Source: Chalara sp. BL73 (Eukaryota; Ascomycota; Leotiomycetes; Helotiales). From it: a DNA stretch of 40,517 nucleotides. The DNA is taken from contig CAKJVC010000108.1 in assembly GCA_918026815.1 (NCBI GenBank), positions 1 to 40,517 on the forward strand, given 5' to 3'. Of the stretch, positions 11,611 through 23,125 are shown in pieces; position 1 is the first letter of the stretch; each line of letters opens with the position of its first letter. Both the position numbers and the translations under genes were made by a program. The notes under the pieces were generated by a model. That model did not search any database, was not told where the DNA came from, and saw only the letters and a list, made by a program, of their open reading frames with translations.

Positions 11611-11972
11611 GGCGGAAGATATCAAAGATCTGCAATAAATTACGAATGTATGTCCATAGAGTAACGTAGCGTCAGTTGCACTTCAGGCTTTTTCGTTCTC
11701 GTCGCCACGCACTTTCTCCCTCCGCTGTGACATATAAGGACAACCTCTCATGTTCTGGTTGTCAGTAGGCTTCTGTCTCCGAACATGTATCGTCCTCATT
11801 TTCAATATCCATACTCTTCTGTCATATGTGTCAACACCACCGACTATGCTTAACCGGTCATGATCGCAACTGACGATTGCACAGAGTAGGTACCACAAAT
11901 ATCCTCTAGCCAGCCAGCTAGCATTCTTAATATTATAACCTCTTCATCCAACTCAACATCGTCGTCGGCATT

Positions 11973-12744
11973 ATGTCTCTTCCAAAGTACCAGTATTCGC
12001 TTCTCGAAGGACAGATCGGAATTTTAGAGCTCTTTCCCGTTCAAGGGAGATGGTCCAATCAGATGTCAGCTGCTTGCTGTATCGGTCGCGGACTACTCGG
12101 ACTACACGACCTTTTCCTATACGTGGGACGGTGAGGTCCCAAGTCAAATGATTGAGATCGATGGTTGCCACACCCTTGCAACGCCAAATCTGGAGGCGGC
12201 TTTGCGTCAACTACGTTATCCACGCGCGGTCAATGAGGAGGAGATTGACGAGCTACTAAATTTGATAGTCCAGCAAGAAGCGATAGACTCAAGTCGAGAA
12301 GCGTATGGTGATTCATTTTAGAGAGTATTCTTGCCAGCGAAAGGAGAATATGGGCTGATAGTATCTGCATCAACCAAGATTATTTAGACGAACAGGCTCG
12401 CCAAATTATGTTGATGAGCCGCATACATACCAACGCAAGTCATCTGGTTGTTTGGCTGGGGCTGGAAAAAGATGACAGTAATTTTGATTTGAAATTCGTG
12501 GCTGGTTTGAGCGAAGCGGACTTCACAGAGCAGAAAACCTGGACCATTAGGGTTAGGACTGATGCACTTTTACTTCGAACGACGAGCCCTAATCAGACTG
12601 TTATCGAGAGGATAGTTTTATCGCTGCTGGGTGGTACAAGAGTATATTCTAGGCCCGAAAGATATCTGCGGAATGTTTCAAGGAGGAGCCGCACAAGTGC
12701 ATTGTTGGCAGGTGCTGGCCACTGCTTATTTTTATTGCTACTAC
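11973..12744 (+). pseudogene. HET-domain gene, 5' fragment cut at the duplication junction
   Basis: The ATG at 11973 begins a protein with the HET signature (SYTW, TPNLEAALRQLR, WADSICINQDYL, VVWLG). It is broken here by a shift near the CCC run after GAGCTCTTT, by one missing T near 12317 that creates a stop, and by two missing bases near 12586. The last two are absent from the second copy, where the frame reads through. At 12744 the sequence leaves HET and enters HID1 antisense. This looks like a contig end rather than a natural gene end. Confidence 0.85.
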
Positions 12745-14382
12745 TCAGCATAAGTCCCATTGAACGATTGCAAACGGATGCTGGGCGGAGAGTATCTTGA
12801 GCCTCGAATTTCTTATTGAGATTCTTTCCGAAATTTGACTCGACGCTCGTCTGTAGCAAGAAAAGCACACATTCGCACGATACCCTGCTTCGAAGGGTCT
12901 AGCTTATACTCTAATGCGTAAAAATTATAAGAACGATGAAATCGTGTGACCGATCTGTATCTATGATGAAAGACCGGAAGCGCTTATTGCATTGTGTGAT
13001 TTCCCAAAATAGCATAATCATCTCTGAGGAGCATTTTGCATTCGATTGACTGCCTGGGATATATGATGTAGTAGCTTGAAGTGGCTGGTTGAGAATTCTG
13101 GTCATGCCATCTACAAGAAATTGGAAGTCTTGAGGACGATGCAACCGACCCAGAAAGTGCCGGAAATAATCTGTTATCGTCAGAATTAATCCGCTACTGC
13201 ATAGCAGAAAACTCACTTTTCTTTAGATGAGCAGGGTCGGACTCTGGGATGGGATAAAGGAGTATTACAAGCAAAAACTAGCTTTATTAGCCATGATATT
13301 GATTAAGAAGGTTATCCTCACCTGTAAACAATAAGTCACTAATATCTGCTTTGGATCTTTGAAGACCTGAACATTATACGGCACCCGCCAGCTTGCCGGG
13401 TTGTATTTTAAAGTCTGTATAATATATTAGCTCGAAGCTCACTCTTTTGAGATAAACAGTGTACCGTATTCAATAGAGAGCACAACACCGATAGCACCAC
13501 CTGCTTATCCGGACATGTCACAATATATGTAATTGCTTTGACACCTTGAACAGGCAATAAAGTGGCGGACATATACATGCTTCGACTCGTTATAGTCAAA
13601 AGCAAGCGTAATATCTCCGTGCGGTTGCTCTCAAACTCCTTACTCGTTCCAACAGCTGTATTACATCCAACCCCGGTTTGCCAAATCGCATAGGATACCT
13701 TACTTTTATTATTAGCTGACTTGGGTAAGGTGAAATCGGCGAAAAATAGCATGTCGATAAGGGTATCGATTAATTCTTCTGCTAGTGGTTTAACTTCTTC
13801 AAATTCTTCCCCGGCGGCCTCGAGTTTCGCAAGTTCCTCCTGTGACTCGTCAAAGAGGACATCTCGAGCCAATGCTGCTTTCCTGATAGTTCGTAAGCTG
13901 TTTGACCGGGCGCGCTACTCAGGTGAGTCAAATATCCTACCGTGTTCGTTTTCTCCTAACCCCCCAGAAGAATTTGTCCTCCCACGCCTGCAATTGATCT
14001 GCCTCGTATATGAACGGCAAAATGCGTGTTAAGACTCTTATACAATTCAGCGCATCTCGCTCGGGGGCGAACTCGAGATCAGGAAAAGAAGGATGATGCC
14101 GGAGGATAAAGAGTCGGCTCGTTATAGCAAGTATCAAGGTTTCGAGATTTTCCAATGCGTTATCGCGCGTTCTTCGAATATCAGCGGAGGAGAAGAGGCT
14201 GAAGACATCTTCTGCAGACTCGGGAAGCTCCCAGAACTATGAGGAGTAAGTAATTAAGCTGATACAATGAGATTAGAAATATTTACAGAAGCCCAGTATG
14301 GATCATCAGCAGGTATGACTTTATCTTCGGAGAGCCTAAAAATTCCTTGCTTGAAGACAAGCTTCGAATCAGAGGCTCCCAT
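12745..14382 (-). pseudogene. hid1: HID1 5' fragment (second copy, truncated)
   Basis: It starts at the ATG at 14382 and repeats HID1 exons 1-5 and most of exon 6, ending at 12745 inside exon 6. The C-run at the start of exon 3 (near 13881) has two bases and keeps the frame correct here, unlike copy 1. Four indels between 12782 and 12925 break exon 6, which is intact in copy 1. No downstream HID1 exons exist beyond the junction. If the duplication is an assembly error, this is not a separate locus. Confidence 0.9.
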
Positions 14383-14698
14383 CCTGATTCGTATCTGTCA
14401 TTTGTTGTTGTAAAATCTGGATTGAACCGGCTGGTACAAACCTCTCAAAGATGAGGTTCCAGCCACAGCCTTGTCAACTACACGTGATGTGGAGCAGAAG
14501 ATCAAGAGTTTGGATGAACTGAAACTAGTTACGCTATGTTAGAGTATTATAGTGATTGTGAGGGTGAAGACCACACTGTGTAACTCGATAGTTAGATTTA
14601 ATAGCACAGTCACGTTTTTCAATGCATCTATTGTGATATGTGGCATCATAGGGGTATCCACGCTTGTACACTAGTCTAATAACAACCAAACTCCAGGC

Positions 14699-15542
14699 TT
14701 ATGTGTAGAGTCGAGTCCCTGAATTCCTCCTTCCAGTATCATACAGCCATTTATTAGACAATCCGACCGTTGCTCCCTTTCCTACGGCTGGAGTTGGCGT
14801 AGCGGGCGTCTCTGGAACATTACTTAATCCCCTCGAATTGGCAGCCCCTAGAGGACTTGAAGATCCATAGGAAGCCCTCCTTGATCCATTGAGCCCTCCA
14901 TTTACTTTCTGTATAAAAGGTATTGCTCCAGAAGCAAACGATGACGATTCTCGTCTTGGCGTTCCGGATAGAGGCGAATTATTATAGCTGCCAGGCTTTC
15001 CTGCAGGCGAACCGCTGAGAGGTGTTGACGACCTTGGAAAGCGTGGCGGTGTGCTATATTGAGAGCCGGGCGTAGGTGGTTTCGATGTTGGCGGAAGCCC
15101 TAGAAGCTTTCTTTGTGCAGGGGTGAGCGGTATATCCGATAGATCATCTTTGGTCCGGAATAGAGGTGAGAATGCGATGATGACATTGTAGACGAATATA
15201 ACTTGGACACCATGGTAGATATATAGAGCATATGGATCAAGCGCGCTCCCACTTTGGAACAAACTTGGGAAGCTGTGATAATCCATTAGCCAATGCGGAA
15301 ACGCTGAAATGAATATCGTACGTAGACGAGAGTAATCGCCCCAAGACCCATACCGCAATCAAGCCTGCAGTATTGTATCCAATATTCTTCATGTTCCTAT
15401 CCGTAAAGCTAGATGCATTCTGCCTTTTCGAAATTTCCTCGATCTGGGGATGTCTCCATGTTCCTCCCACCGGTGTTGACGGTGTAGCTGCCTGACTCAG
15501 AGGAGTTGACGGGCGGGAAGATTGGGTAGCCATAATGCGCAT
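14699..15542 (-). CDS. pom34: POM34-type nuclear pore membrane protein (second copy)
   Basis: Its sequence is identical to the gene at 8478-9321 as far as I could compare, with exons 15542-15322 and 15272-14699. The two membrane helices, the LTPAQRKLLGL block and the Ser/Pro tail are all present and in frame. A real second POM34 diverging by zero substitutions would be surprising, so treat it as possibly the same locus assembled twice. Confidence 0.85.
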
Positions 15543-16011
15543 CTATGAGCAACAGCTCACTCTCTCCTCAAGCAGGCTATTCAATATCAGCTTGGGAGAC
15601 GGATGTCAGCAATGAGGTTGCAGGGAGATCTTACTCTAGTAGCTAGATTTGCCACAGATAAGGTACAGGCAGTGCGTGAGCAAGTACTCTATTTTATTAG
15701 ATTCCTAGGTTAGCATTGTCGCAGGGCAGCGCAAATCGCGGTCGTTGGCGAGAAGATCGATTGTCGAGTTGTTGATCTCGTTCACGGTTTTTGTTTTGAC
15801 GACGGGGTTGATTCAAGGGCTTCTCAACCCCAGTCATTTTAGCGCCGGCTGAAGCTCCCCCACCAAAACAGCCGGTTTCAGTGAACGCCCATCCACCTCA
15901 AAGCACTTCTAACTAATTCCGACGACTTTACGATACAGTCTATTACACACTTTGGCTTACAACAGTACACTGTTGAATAGCATCTGAAGGTTTTGGTTTG
16001 CATCTGCCATC

Positions 16012-17832
16012 ATGGGGGCTGGCGACAATATCATGCTCAAGCTCGACCAAACGATAACGGGAGTATTAGGACAGTGGGACGTCTATACAACCCTTATAGC
16101 TGCATCATGCATTGCTCTCTTTGCCTATCAAGTCTTTACTACCCGAGACCCAGATGTACATCCTATGCTGCTGGCTCGACAAGCGCAAGCTGCACCTGTG
16201 CGGCAACCCGGAGAATCATCGGTTTTTAGATCACACTCGGCATCCCACGGCATGCCTCTCTACTCTGGGCTTAATGTGAAGGATCCAGGTGCCTCAAAAT
16301 GGAGCCGTGGTCGTGACGGAGACTTAAGAGATATTTGGCGAAAAGTGGTTACTGGTGAAGTGGACCGAGAGGGGAAGGAGACTGGTCATATTGGCACAAT
16401 CTCAACAATACTTGGAACGGAGAATGTGGTCAAGCATAATCTTGGTACATTTTTTGCCTCTCGCACGCTTGATTCAAGCATACACTAATATATCATAGCT
16501 GAAATAACGAAACAGATCAACCTTATTGGCCAACATATCAAACAGAACGGCGGACAGAACGTGGCCATTTATCTTCCCAACTCTGTCGAGTTTCTTACCA
16601 GCTTATTCGCCTGCGCGTTTTATGATCTTACACCCATATTAGTGCCATACGACGAGCATATTGACAAACTTGTATCTCTTCTCAAGCAGTCGAAGGCTGA
16701 TACGGTTGTGGCTGCCGTCGGATCCTTCCCTTTCGATGTTATCACCAAGAGTTATCCTGCCCTGCAACAGCTTATATGGGTTGTGGATGAAGGTAATTCA
16801 CACCTCGACTGGAATGAGGTTCCTCGCGGCACAGGTGGTGCAGTTAATGTTTCGACCTGGCAGGACATTGCTCAAGACCCGGATCCATCCTCAAGCACCG
16901 ATTTACCAGCGATTGATACCACTCCCAAGGAATTAAAGAAGGTAATCGCATTCTGGCCTTCTGGAGAGCTTATCAAGTATAGCCAGGAGAATCTAATCGC
17001 TGGCGTCGCCGGTCAACTCACGTCGATTCCAACTAATCAAAGAATAAATCACTCCGATTTGTTCCTACCCGCAGATTCATTGACAAATATATATCCCCTT
17101 GTCTTGACGCTCGCTGCACTCTATTCGAACGCATCCGTAGCTTTGAACTCAGTAGCCGGCCGCAGCCCAGATCTAGTATTCGCCTCGCAAGGAATTGCAC
17201 CAACCATTATCGTAGCCTCATCCGCCATCCTCGCCAAAACCCACTCCGAGACATTCGCGAAGATAAACTCCACTCTCCAGCGTGTCCTACATTGGTCTCA
17301 AACACGTACCTTGGTTCAGCAAGGTATTATGCCCGTGGCGACTATTTTTTCACGCTTTTATGATTCTCTACGTCCGATTATTGGTACTACACCTGGGAAG
17401 TTGCGTTTGGTGTATGTCTCCGAGCAATTGGAGGTTGAGTCACCTGCGCTGAGCGCAGAAATATTGTCCGATCTGCGCATTTTTCTTGGAGCGAGGACCA
17501 TATATGCTCTGACGGCTCCGAAAGTGGCTGGTGCCATCACTCAAACGGGAATTTATGATTATAGAGTAGATGATGGCAAAAATAAATACTCACATTTTGG
17601 TGCCCCTGTTACTAGTGTTGAAATTTATTTCAAGGATACAAAAGAGCACAAGACCACAGATACAATATCTGCAGGAGAGGTAAGCACGCGGCAATCCAAA
17701 ATATATATATATTATTGAAGGAGCGCTAATGTTGTATAGATTGCTGTCAGAGGTCCAGCCGTGGTCGGTGATGAGGTGTCTCTGGGAGTCAGTGGGAAGC
17801 TGAATAATGACAGCACATTGTCTTTACTCTAA
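16012..17832 (+). CDS. AMP-dependent synthetase/ligase-like membrane protein (second copy)
   Basis: Exons 16012-16444, 16499-17679 and 17740-17832 encode the same 568 residues as the gene at 9791-11610. The only difference found is one extra T in a T-run inside intron 1. It shows the same N-terminal membrane anchor, the same replaced P-loop (AFWPSGELIKYSQENL) and the same missing C-terminal lid. As with POM34, the identity suggests duplicate assembly of one locus. Confidence 0.75.
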
Positions 17833-18195
17833 GGCGGAAGATATCAAAGATCTGCAATAAATTACGAATGTATGTCCATAGAGTAACGTAGCGTCAGTTG
17901 CACTTCAGGCTTTTTTCGTTCTCGTCGCCACGCACTTTCTCCCTCCGCTGTGACATATAAGGACAACCTCTCATGTTCTGGTTGTCAGTAGGCTTCTGTC
18001 TCCGAACATGTATCGTCCTCATTTTCAATATCCATACTCTTCTGTCATATGTGTCAACACCACCGACTATGCTTAACCGGTCATGATCGCAACTGACGAT
18101 TGCACAGAGTAGGTACCACAAATATCCTCTAGCCAGCCAGCTAGCATTCTTAATATTATAACCTCTTCATCCAACTCAACATCGTCGTCGGCATT

Positions 18196-20256
18196 ATGTC
18201 TCTTCCAAAGTACCAGTATTCGCTTCTCGAAGGACAGATCGGAATTTTAGAGCTCTTTCCCGTTCAAGGGAGATGGTCCAATCAGATGTCAGCTGCTTGC
18301 TGTATCGGTCGCGGACTACTCGGACTACACGACCTTTTCCTATACGTGGGACGGTGAGGTCCCAAGTCAAATGATTGAGATCGATGGTTGCCACACCCTT
18401 GCAACGCCAAATCTGGAGGCGGCTTTGCGTCAACTACGTTATCCACGCGCGGTCAATGAGGAGGAGATTGACGAGCTACTAAATTTGATAGTCCAGCAAG
18501 AAGCGATAGACTCAAGTCGAGAAGCGTATGGTGATTCATTTTTAGAGAGTATTCTTGCCAGCGAAAGGAGAATATGGGCTGATAGTATCTGCATCAACCA
18601 AGATTATTTAGACGAACAGGCTCGCCAAATTATGTTGATGAGCCGCATACATACCAACGCAAGTCATCTGGTTGTTTGGCTGGGGCTGGAAAAAGATGAC
18701 AGTAATTTTGATTTGAAATTCGTGGCTGGTTTGAGCGAAGCGGACTTCACAGAGCAGAAAACCTGGACCATTAGGGTTAGGACTGATGCACTTTTACTTC
18801 GAACGACGAGAGCCCTAATCAGACTGTTATCGAGAGGATAGTTTTATCGCTGCTGGGTGGTACAAGAGTATATTCTAGGCCCGAAAGATATCTGCGGAAT
18901 GTTTCAAGGAGGAGCCGCACAAGTGCATTGTTGGCAGGTGCTGGCCACTGCTTATTTTTATTGCTACTACATATTTCCCCCAATGGATGGTGCGACAGAT
19001 CTTCGCATAGGCTTGATGCGGCTAGTCCATTTAGAAATATTGGCAGAGTGTGGGCTCAAATCTATTTACCGCCTTTTGAGATTTAATTGAGATTTTGAAG
19101 CTATAGGCCTTAGGGATAAGATCTTTTCAGTCCTTGGTTTAGTAATAGATTGCGACTTAGACATTTCATTTCACGTTGCACAAAGCAGTATGGCAGGTTA
19201 CGGCTCACTTATTATCGATTATAAAGCACCGGTGCAACTGGTGTACTCAAGCTTAGTTAGGTGTATTGTAGAGACAACCAAAAAGTTTGAAATACTAGGT
19301 TCTGCAGGCACGAGGACCGCTCATCGCAGCAGGCTTGGCTGATTCAATAGTCCGCCACCTTCCGCCATAAAAATTCTCAGATTTAAGCTATAGTTTGAAC
19401 ATGAAACCATGTCTTCTTAAGATCTAGGATCGATGACTGTTATTCACGCGTGGGTTAGTCTTCATGGACACCAGACTGCACAATATCACAGCTTGTCAGA
19501 CTAAGCTCCTATCCTTTCTCTTGGGAAGAGAACGAATCAAATAATGTATCAAATGACCTCAATACCCGAGCGATCTTCTCCAAAGATTTGAAATTCTTAT
19601 CAGCACAAGGCTTGGTATGGAACTCTATTGCCATGATTGTTGATGGTCCCTGTTTCCAGTATATGGAAGCTTTGGAAGGAGTTCAGTCAGATACCTCACT
19701 CTTTGGACCGATATTGAACGTCAGATGTCAGCTAAGTTAAAGGCATTTGTAGAGAGAGTTTGGCATGGTCTGCAGAAAATCAACCACTATGATTCGCACA
19801 ATGATGCTAGAAGAAGTCTCTGGGAAGAGTGCCTTACGTGTACTCAGATGGAAGGCAGCGCTGTATGTAAAATGATATGTCTCCGGATCTCAACAGAATG
19901 GGTAACATTCTCAAGATATGCACAGAGCTGAGGACATGAATTGGGCTGTTCCTGAATTCCTCAAGCTCGTGCAAGGTTGCTGGCGAGACGCGGATCAGTT
20001 AACCCCAACGGATAAAGGGTATGTAGCATAAGTCTGCTGCCCTAAGGGGATTTAGGTAAGAACCGGTAATCTTATCTCAGTCTTACTCGCATGTAGCACT
20101 CCAATGACTCTTCGAGAATCAGTGATTAATATCGGCTAATTTGTGAGACCTATGTACCGGGCTACTGAATGGGGAGGCCATCGGCGCACTTAATGAAGGG
20201 AAGTGCAAACTCGAGACCATTACGCTTACTGAGGATAGCCACTCCGTCACGGGGGT
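18196..20256 (+). pseudogene. HET-domain (heterokaryon incompatibility) pseudogene, full length but decayed
   Basis: HET proteins trigger cell death when incompatible fungal strains fuse. The first segment (18196 to about 18260) reads YQYSLLEGQIGILELF. One base too many in the following CCC run, also present in copy 1, shifts it out of frame with the HET core, which carries TPNLEAALRQLR, RIWADSICINQ and LVVWLGL. A TAG at 18839-18841 sits where a Trp is expected before FYRCWVVQEYIL. A TGA at 19088-19090 precedes LRDKIFSVLGLV, and another TGA lies at 19340. Further decayed pieces can be followed: EFLKLVQGCWRDADQ near 19955-20000 and the C-terminal ETYVPG/LLNGEA motif near 20145-20190, again frameshifted. 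The stops are compatible with G-to-A changes, but the gene is simply old and degraded. It converges with the MFS gene. Confidence 0.85.
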
Positions 20257-20394
20257 ATGTGCGATCGTACCCATTCTGTGACTGAATAGCTCCGCAAGTT
20301 AATATTTTATTAGACGTCAGATTTCACCGTAGGGTGAAACCAGTATTCAAGGTTAGAATCCTATATTTGCTAAAAGGAGAGATTTGTGGGAGCC

Positions 20395-22111
20395 CTAAGG
20401 GTTAGTTTTGCTTCCTTTTCCGAGCTGCCTCCGTATCCTCAAAGTACTTAGCATAAACATTACAGATGTGAAAGCTCCAAGGCATGCCAGACCAATACCC
20501 ATATGCAATGCTCCTCGATACCCCTTCAGCACCTCGGTTCCTCTATCATTCACATGCACCTCAACTGTCCCAGCAAATCCTAGGCCCAAAGACACAGAAT
20601 AGTTCACAACAGTATTGACAAGAGAAGCAGCAAGTCCTTGATGCTCATGTGGTAGGGCGTTGCTCAGGATTATTGTTGCGGCTGGCCATGACATATCCCT
20701 GTACTTGTTAGTTTAATTCTCCTTAGGGAAGGGCACTTAAGTACATACATTCCCCAGGGCATAATGATAAAGGATATAAATGTTTGGATCCAGTAACTCT
20801 GCTCTACAGGCATCGTTCCTATTAGAATTATCCCGACCGAAAATGCAAACATTGAGACAACCATAACAAGACTAACTGGCACATGGCGCAAAATATAGCC
20901 TACGGTTAAAATGCGTTAGTGTGATCCAAATTGTCGTGAGGGAGATTATGTACCTGTGGTGAGGGCTGCACAAATTCCGCTTAATGGTAATGGCCCCATC
21001 ATCCCAGAAACGAGAAGGGGGCTGGCTCCTCGGAATATTTCAAGTATTTGAACGGCATAGTATAACCAAATTCCGAAGCTCGACCAGCCGAGGGCAATAC
21101 ATCCAAGTACGAATCCAACATCAGCATTCATATGATCGAATGGAACCAGTGGAAATCTAGCACGTGATTCTATGATAGCAAAACCTCCCATGAACGTGAA
21201 CCCAAGAATAAGGAGAACGTAAATATATGGCGTCTGCCAGCCCACTATAGGCGCTTGATTCCATGCGAAGTTGATAAGAACGAGACCCGCAACGCCCGTA
21301 ACAGATCCGGCGAAGTCGACACGCGAGAGCATGCTTGCCGAGTCTTCGAATACAGGACGAGGCTCTGATGGGATGAACACCATGCCTGCGATTGCGAGTA
21401 GAACGCATGCTATACACATGATCCAATAAGCCCATGGCCACCAAAGCAGCTGGGCAAGAAGTGACGAGAACACCGCTCCCACGACGTAGCCGGAAGGAGC
21501 CGTCGCACCAAAAACGCTGAAGATCATCTCCTGCTTCCGACCTGGCTTGTAGGTGCGTCCTGGTATCCGTCAGTCCAAAAAGACGCTCATGCCTTGTGCA
21601 GTCTCTTACCCAAAATGGCTACAGCATTCGGCAACATGAACGCTGGCCCAACACCCTGCATCGCCCTACAAACATCGAAGAAAACCCCATCCGACCAAAC
21701 ACTGACACCAGCCAACAGACTCCAAAGCCCAAACCACAAAGCCCCCATAACAAAGAACTTCTTGTGGCCGTATAAATCCCCGAGCCGTCCAGCGGGAAGG
21801 ATAAACGTGCCAACAGTTAAGGAGTATGCGGCGACATACCAAGACAGCTCACCGGCGTCCGTGGTTTGGAAGCTGGCCCCGATAATGTGCAAAGGTTGGA
21901 GGGACATGGCGATTGCGGCTTGGGTGAAGAGCTGCGCAGTACAGAGCGTAGCTATCATTGCTATCTCGCGGGGAAGAGAAGATGGCACGGCGTTGCGTGG
22001 CGTATCGATGATGTTCTCCCTGGAAAGAGGTTGCTGCAATCCAGGCTCTGTATCTTCGCGCGTCTTAACATTTTGCAATGGTACATTATTATCCCTGGCT
22101 CGTGAAGCCAT
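20395..22111 (-). CDS. MFS transporter, DHA2-like (Atr1/Amf1 type)
   Basis: This is a proton-coupled carrier of the major facilitator superfamily, closest in pattern to fungal DHA2 drug/boron/ammonium carriers of the Atr1/Amf1 group. Exons 22111-21610, 21559-20954, 20899-20749 and 20698-20395 close to 520 residues; the introns (50, 54 and 50 nt) have GACTGACG, CACTAACG and AACTAACA branch sites. A hydrophilic N-terminus of about 48 residues precedes the membrane region. Motif A (GRLGDLYGHKKF) lies at residues 108-119 and a motif-C-like GVGPAFMLPNA near 153-163. The length and the run of hydrophobic segments fit 14 spans. All exons are in frame and look functional. The substrate cannot be told from sequence. 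No secondary-metabolism neighbours are present, so a general efflux or ion role is more likely than toxin export. Confidence 0.87.
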
Positions 22112-22746
22112 GTCAATACCGTCCGCCTAGGTAAAAAATTCTGGTTACTCTTGCTGCTCCAGTCGCGTCTTGGATCGATCCCGTGACTTGCGGAATGCAG
22201 GATAGGCATCTGAAATCGCATCCTGGAGAGGAATATATTGCTTGGGTCAAGGACCCATATCTTGCTTTAGTCATCGTGAAACATTACGAAAGCCTTCATA
22301 ATCATCACCAAGCATAGATAACGCACCATTTTTTCTTTTCGGCGGGTTAAGTTACCGTCATTGACCCACCTCGGGATGACAATCGGAGGCATTTTCGCTT
22401 AGATCACAAGCATACAGGGGTTAATAGGGGTAGATGTGGTGTGCCCAACTTTCTGACTATTAATATTCCTACAAAGCAAAGTAAAATCGACGGACTGCCG
22501 TATTGGAGTGATATCCTGCAACTCGGGCGTCAAGCTGTCTTGATGAAGGGATGGTATGGGGGCCTCGGAGACAAGATCGCCGCTTATTGAGACACATGTA
22601 TTGTTGCCTGTACATAATTGGGGTTTGCGGTGGGTGACGACTGATCGCATCGCAGGACGCACGTCGTACGGTTTAATTCAGAAAATCCGGGGAACCTGAG
22701 GCTATACTTCCCCACAATGCACTAACAGCACCCGCCTGCTTTCTGT

Positions 22747-22775
22747 GTAACCAACCGGCTGAGCCGGGTAGTTAC
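22747..22775. repeat. Imperfect hairpin, 13-bp arms, 3-nt loop
   Basis: GTAACCAACCGGC, TGA, GCCGGGTAGTTAC: 11 of 13 arm positions pair. It is the first of three close palindromes. Confidence 0.8.
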
Positions 22776-22827
22776 GTAGTTCGGAGGGTCGGCTCCTCCT
22801 AGTAAATCATATCTTGTATCGATGATT

Positions 22828-22841
22828 AAAATGGCCATTTT
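22828..22841. repeat. Perfect 14-bp palindrome
   Basis: AAAATGGCCATTTT reads the same on both strands with no spacer. Confidence 0.85.
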
Positions 22842-22881
22842 GCACTGGTGAGTTGGGGAAAATTTGCGCAGATAGGGAGAG

Positions 22882-22910
22882 ATATACAGTCTGCAGAGCA
22901 GACTGTATAT
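22882..22910. repeat. Perfect hairpin, 13-bp arms, 3-nt loop
   Basis: ATATACAGTCTGC, AGA, GCAGACTGTATAT: all 13 arm positions pair. It has the same arm and loop size as the hairpin at 22747-22775. Confidence 0.9.
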
Positions 22911-23125
22911 GCCTATATAATACTGCGTCCTTACCCCCACTCGACCGTAGGTAGGCCTCCACGCCCTTGAACTTTTCACCGTTGTAAACGGAATAACAAA
23001 AGTGCCAAAAGTGTGAGGCTCTATTTCCTAAAATCCTAAAACCTCTATACATTTTGAATACTGCTATCTTTATTGTCCGAAATCCTGCATGCTAATTCCT
23101 CTCCAGCCTGAGAAATTTCTGGACG

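Larger units (their letters stand above)
6519..12744. repeat. First copy of a 6,226-bp head-to-tail duplication
   Basis: This unit spans the 5' half of HID1, all of POM34, all of the AMP-binding-like gene and the 5' part of the HET gene. It is followed without a spacer by a second copy. The join at 12744/12745 runs from the HET reading frame straight into the reverse complement of HID1 exon 6, with no shared base at the breakpoint. Comparison by eye found nine small indels and no substitution between copies. Confidence 0.97.
12745..18970. repeat. Second copy of the 6,226-bp head-to-tail duplication
   Basis: It is collinear with 6519-12744. The coordinate offset runs 6226, 6225, 6222, 6223, 6222, 6221, 6222, 6223, 6224 and back to 6226 as small indels accumulate. 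Four indels fall in the first 180 bp and one at about 1.15 kb. None is seen over the middle 2.5 kb. The other four fall in the last 2.5 kb. After 18970 the HET gene simply continues, whereas copy 1 stops there. Confidence 0.97.
22112..23095. other. Gene-free interval with MFS promoter and palindromes
   Basis: The first few hundred bases should be the MFS promoter. The open stretches at 22399-22662 and 22722-23052 (minus) look like nothing known to me and overlap palindromes, so I do not call them. The three palindromes are listed separately. A TATATAA at 22914-22920 follows the last one, but no clear gene starts after it. Confidence 0.45.

Noticed and set aside
11683..11898. Small minus-strand frame downstream of the AMP-binding-like gene (also at 17894-18121)
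   Set aside because: It matches no family, and its C-terminal end changes with a homopolymer indel between copies; probably UTR/intergenic sequence.
12593..12868. Frame crossing the 12744/12745 junction
   Set aside because: It is a fusion of HID1 antisense and HET antisense sequence created by the join; if the join is false the protein does not exist.
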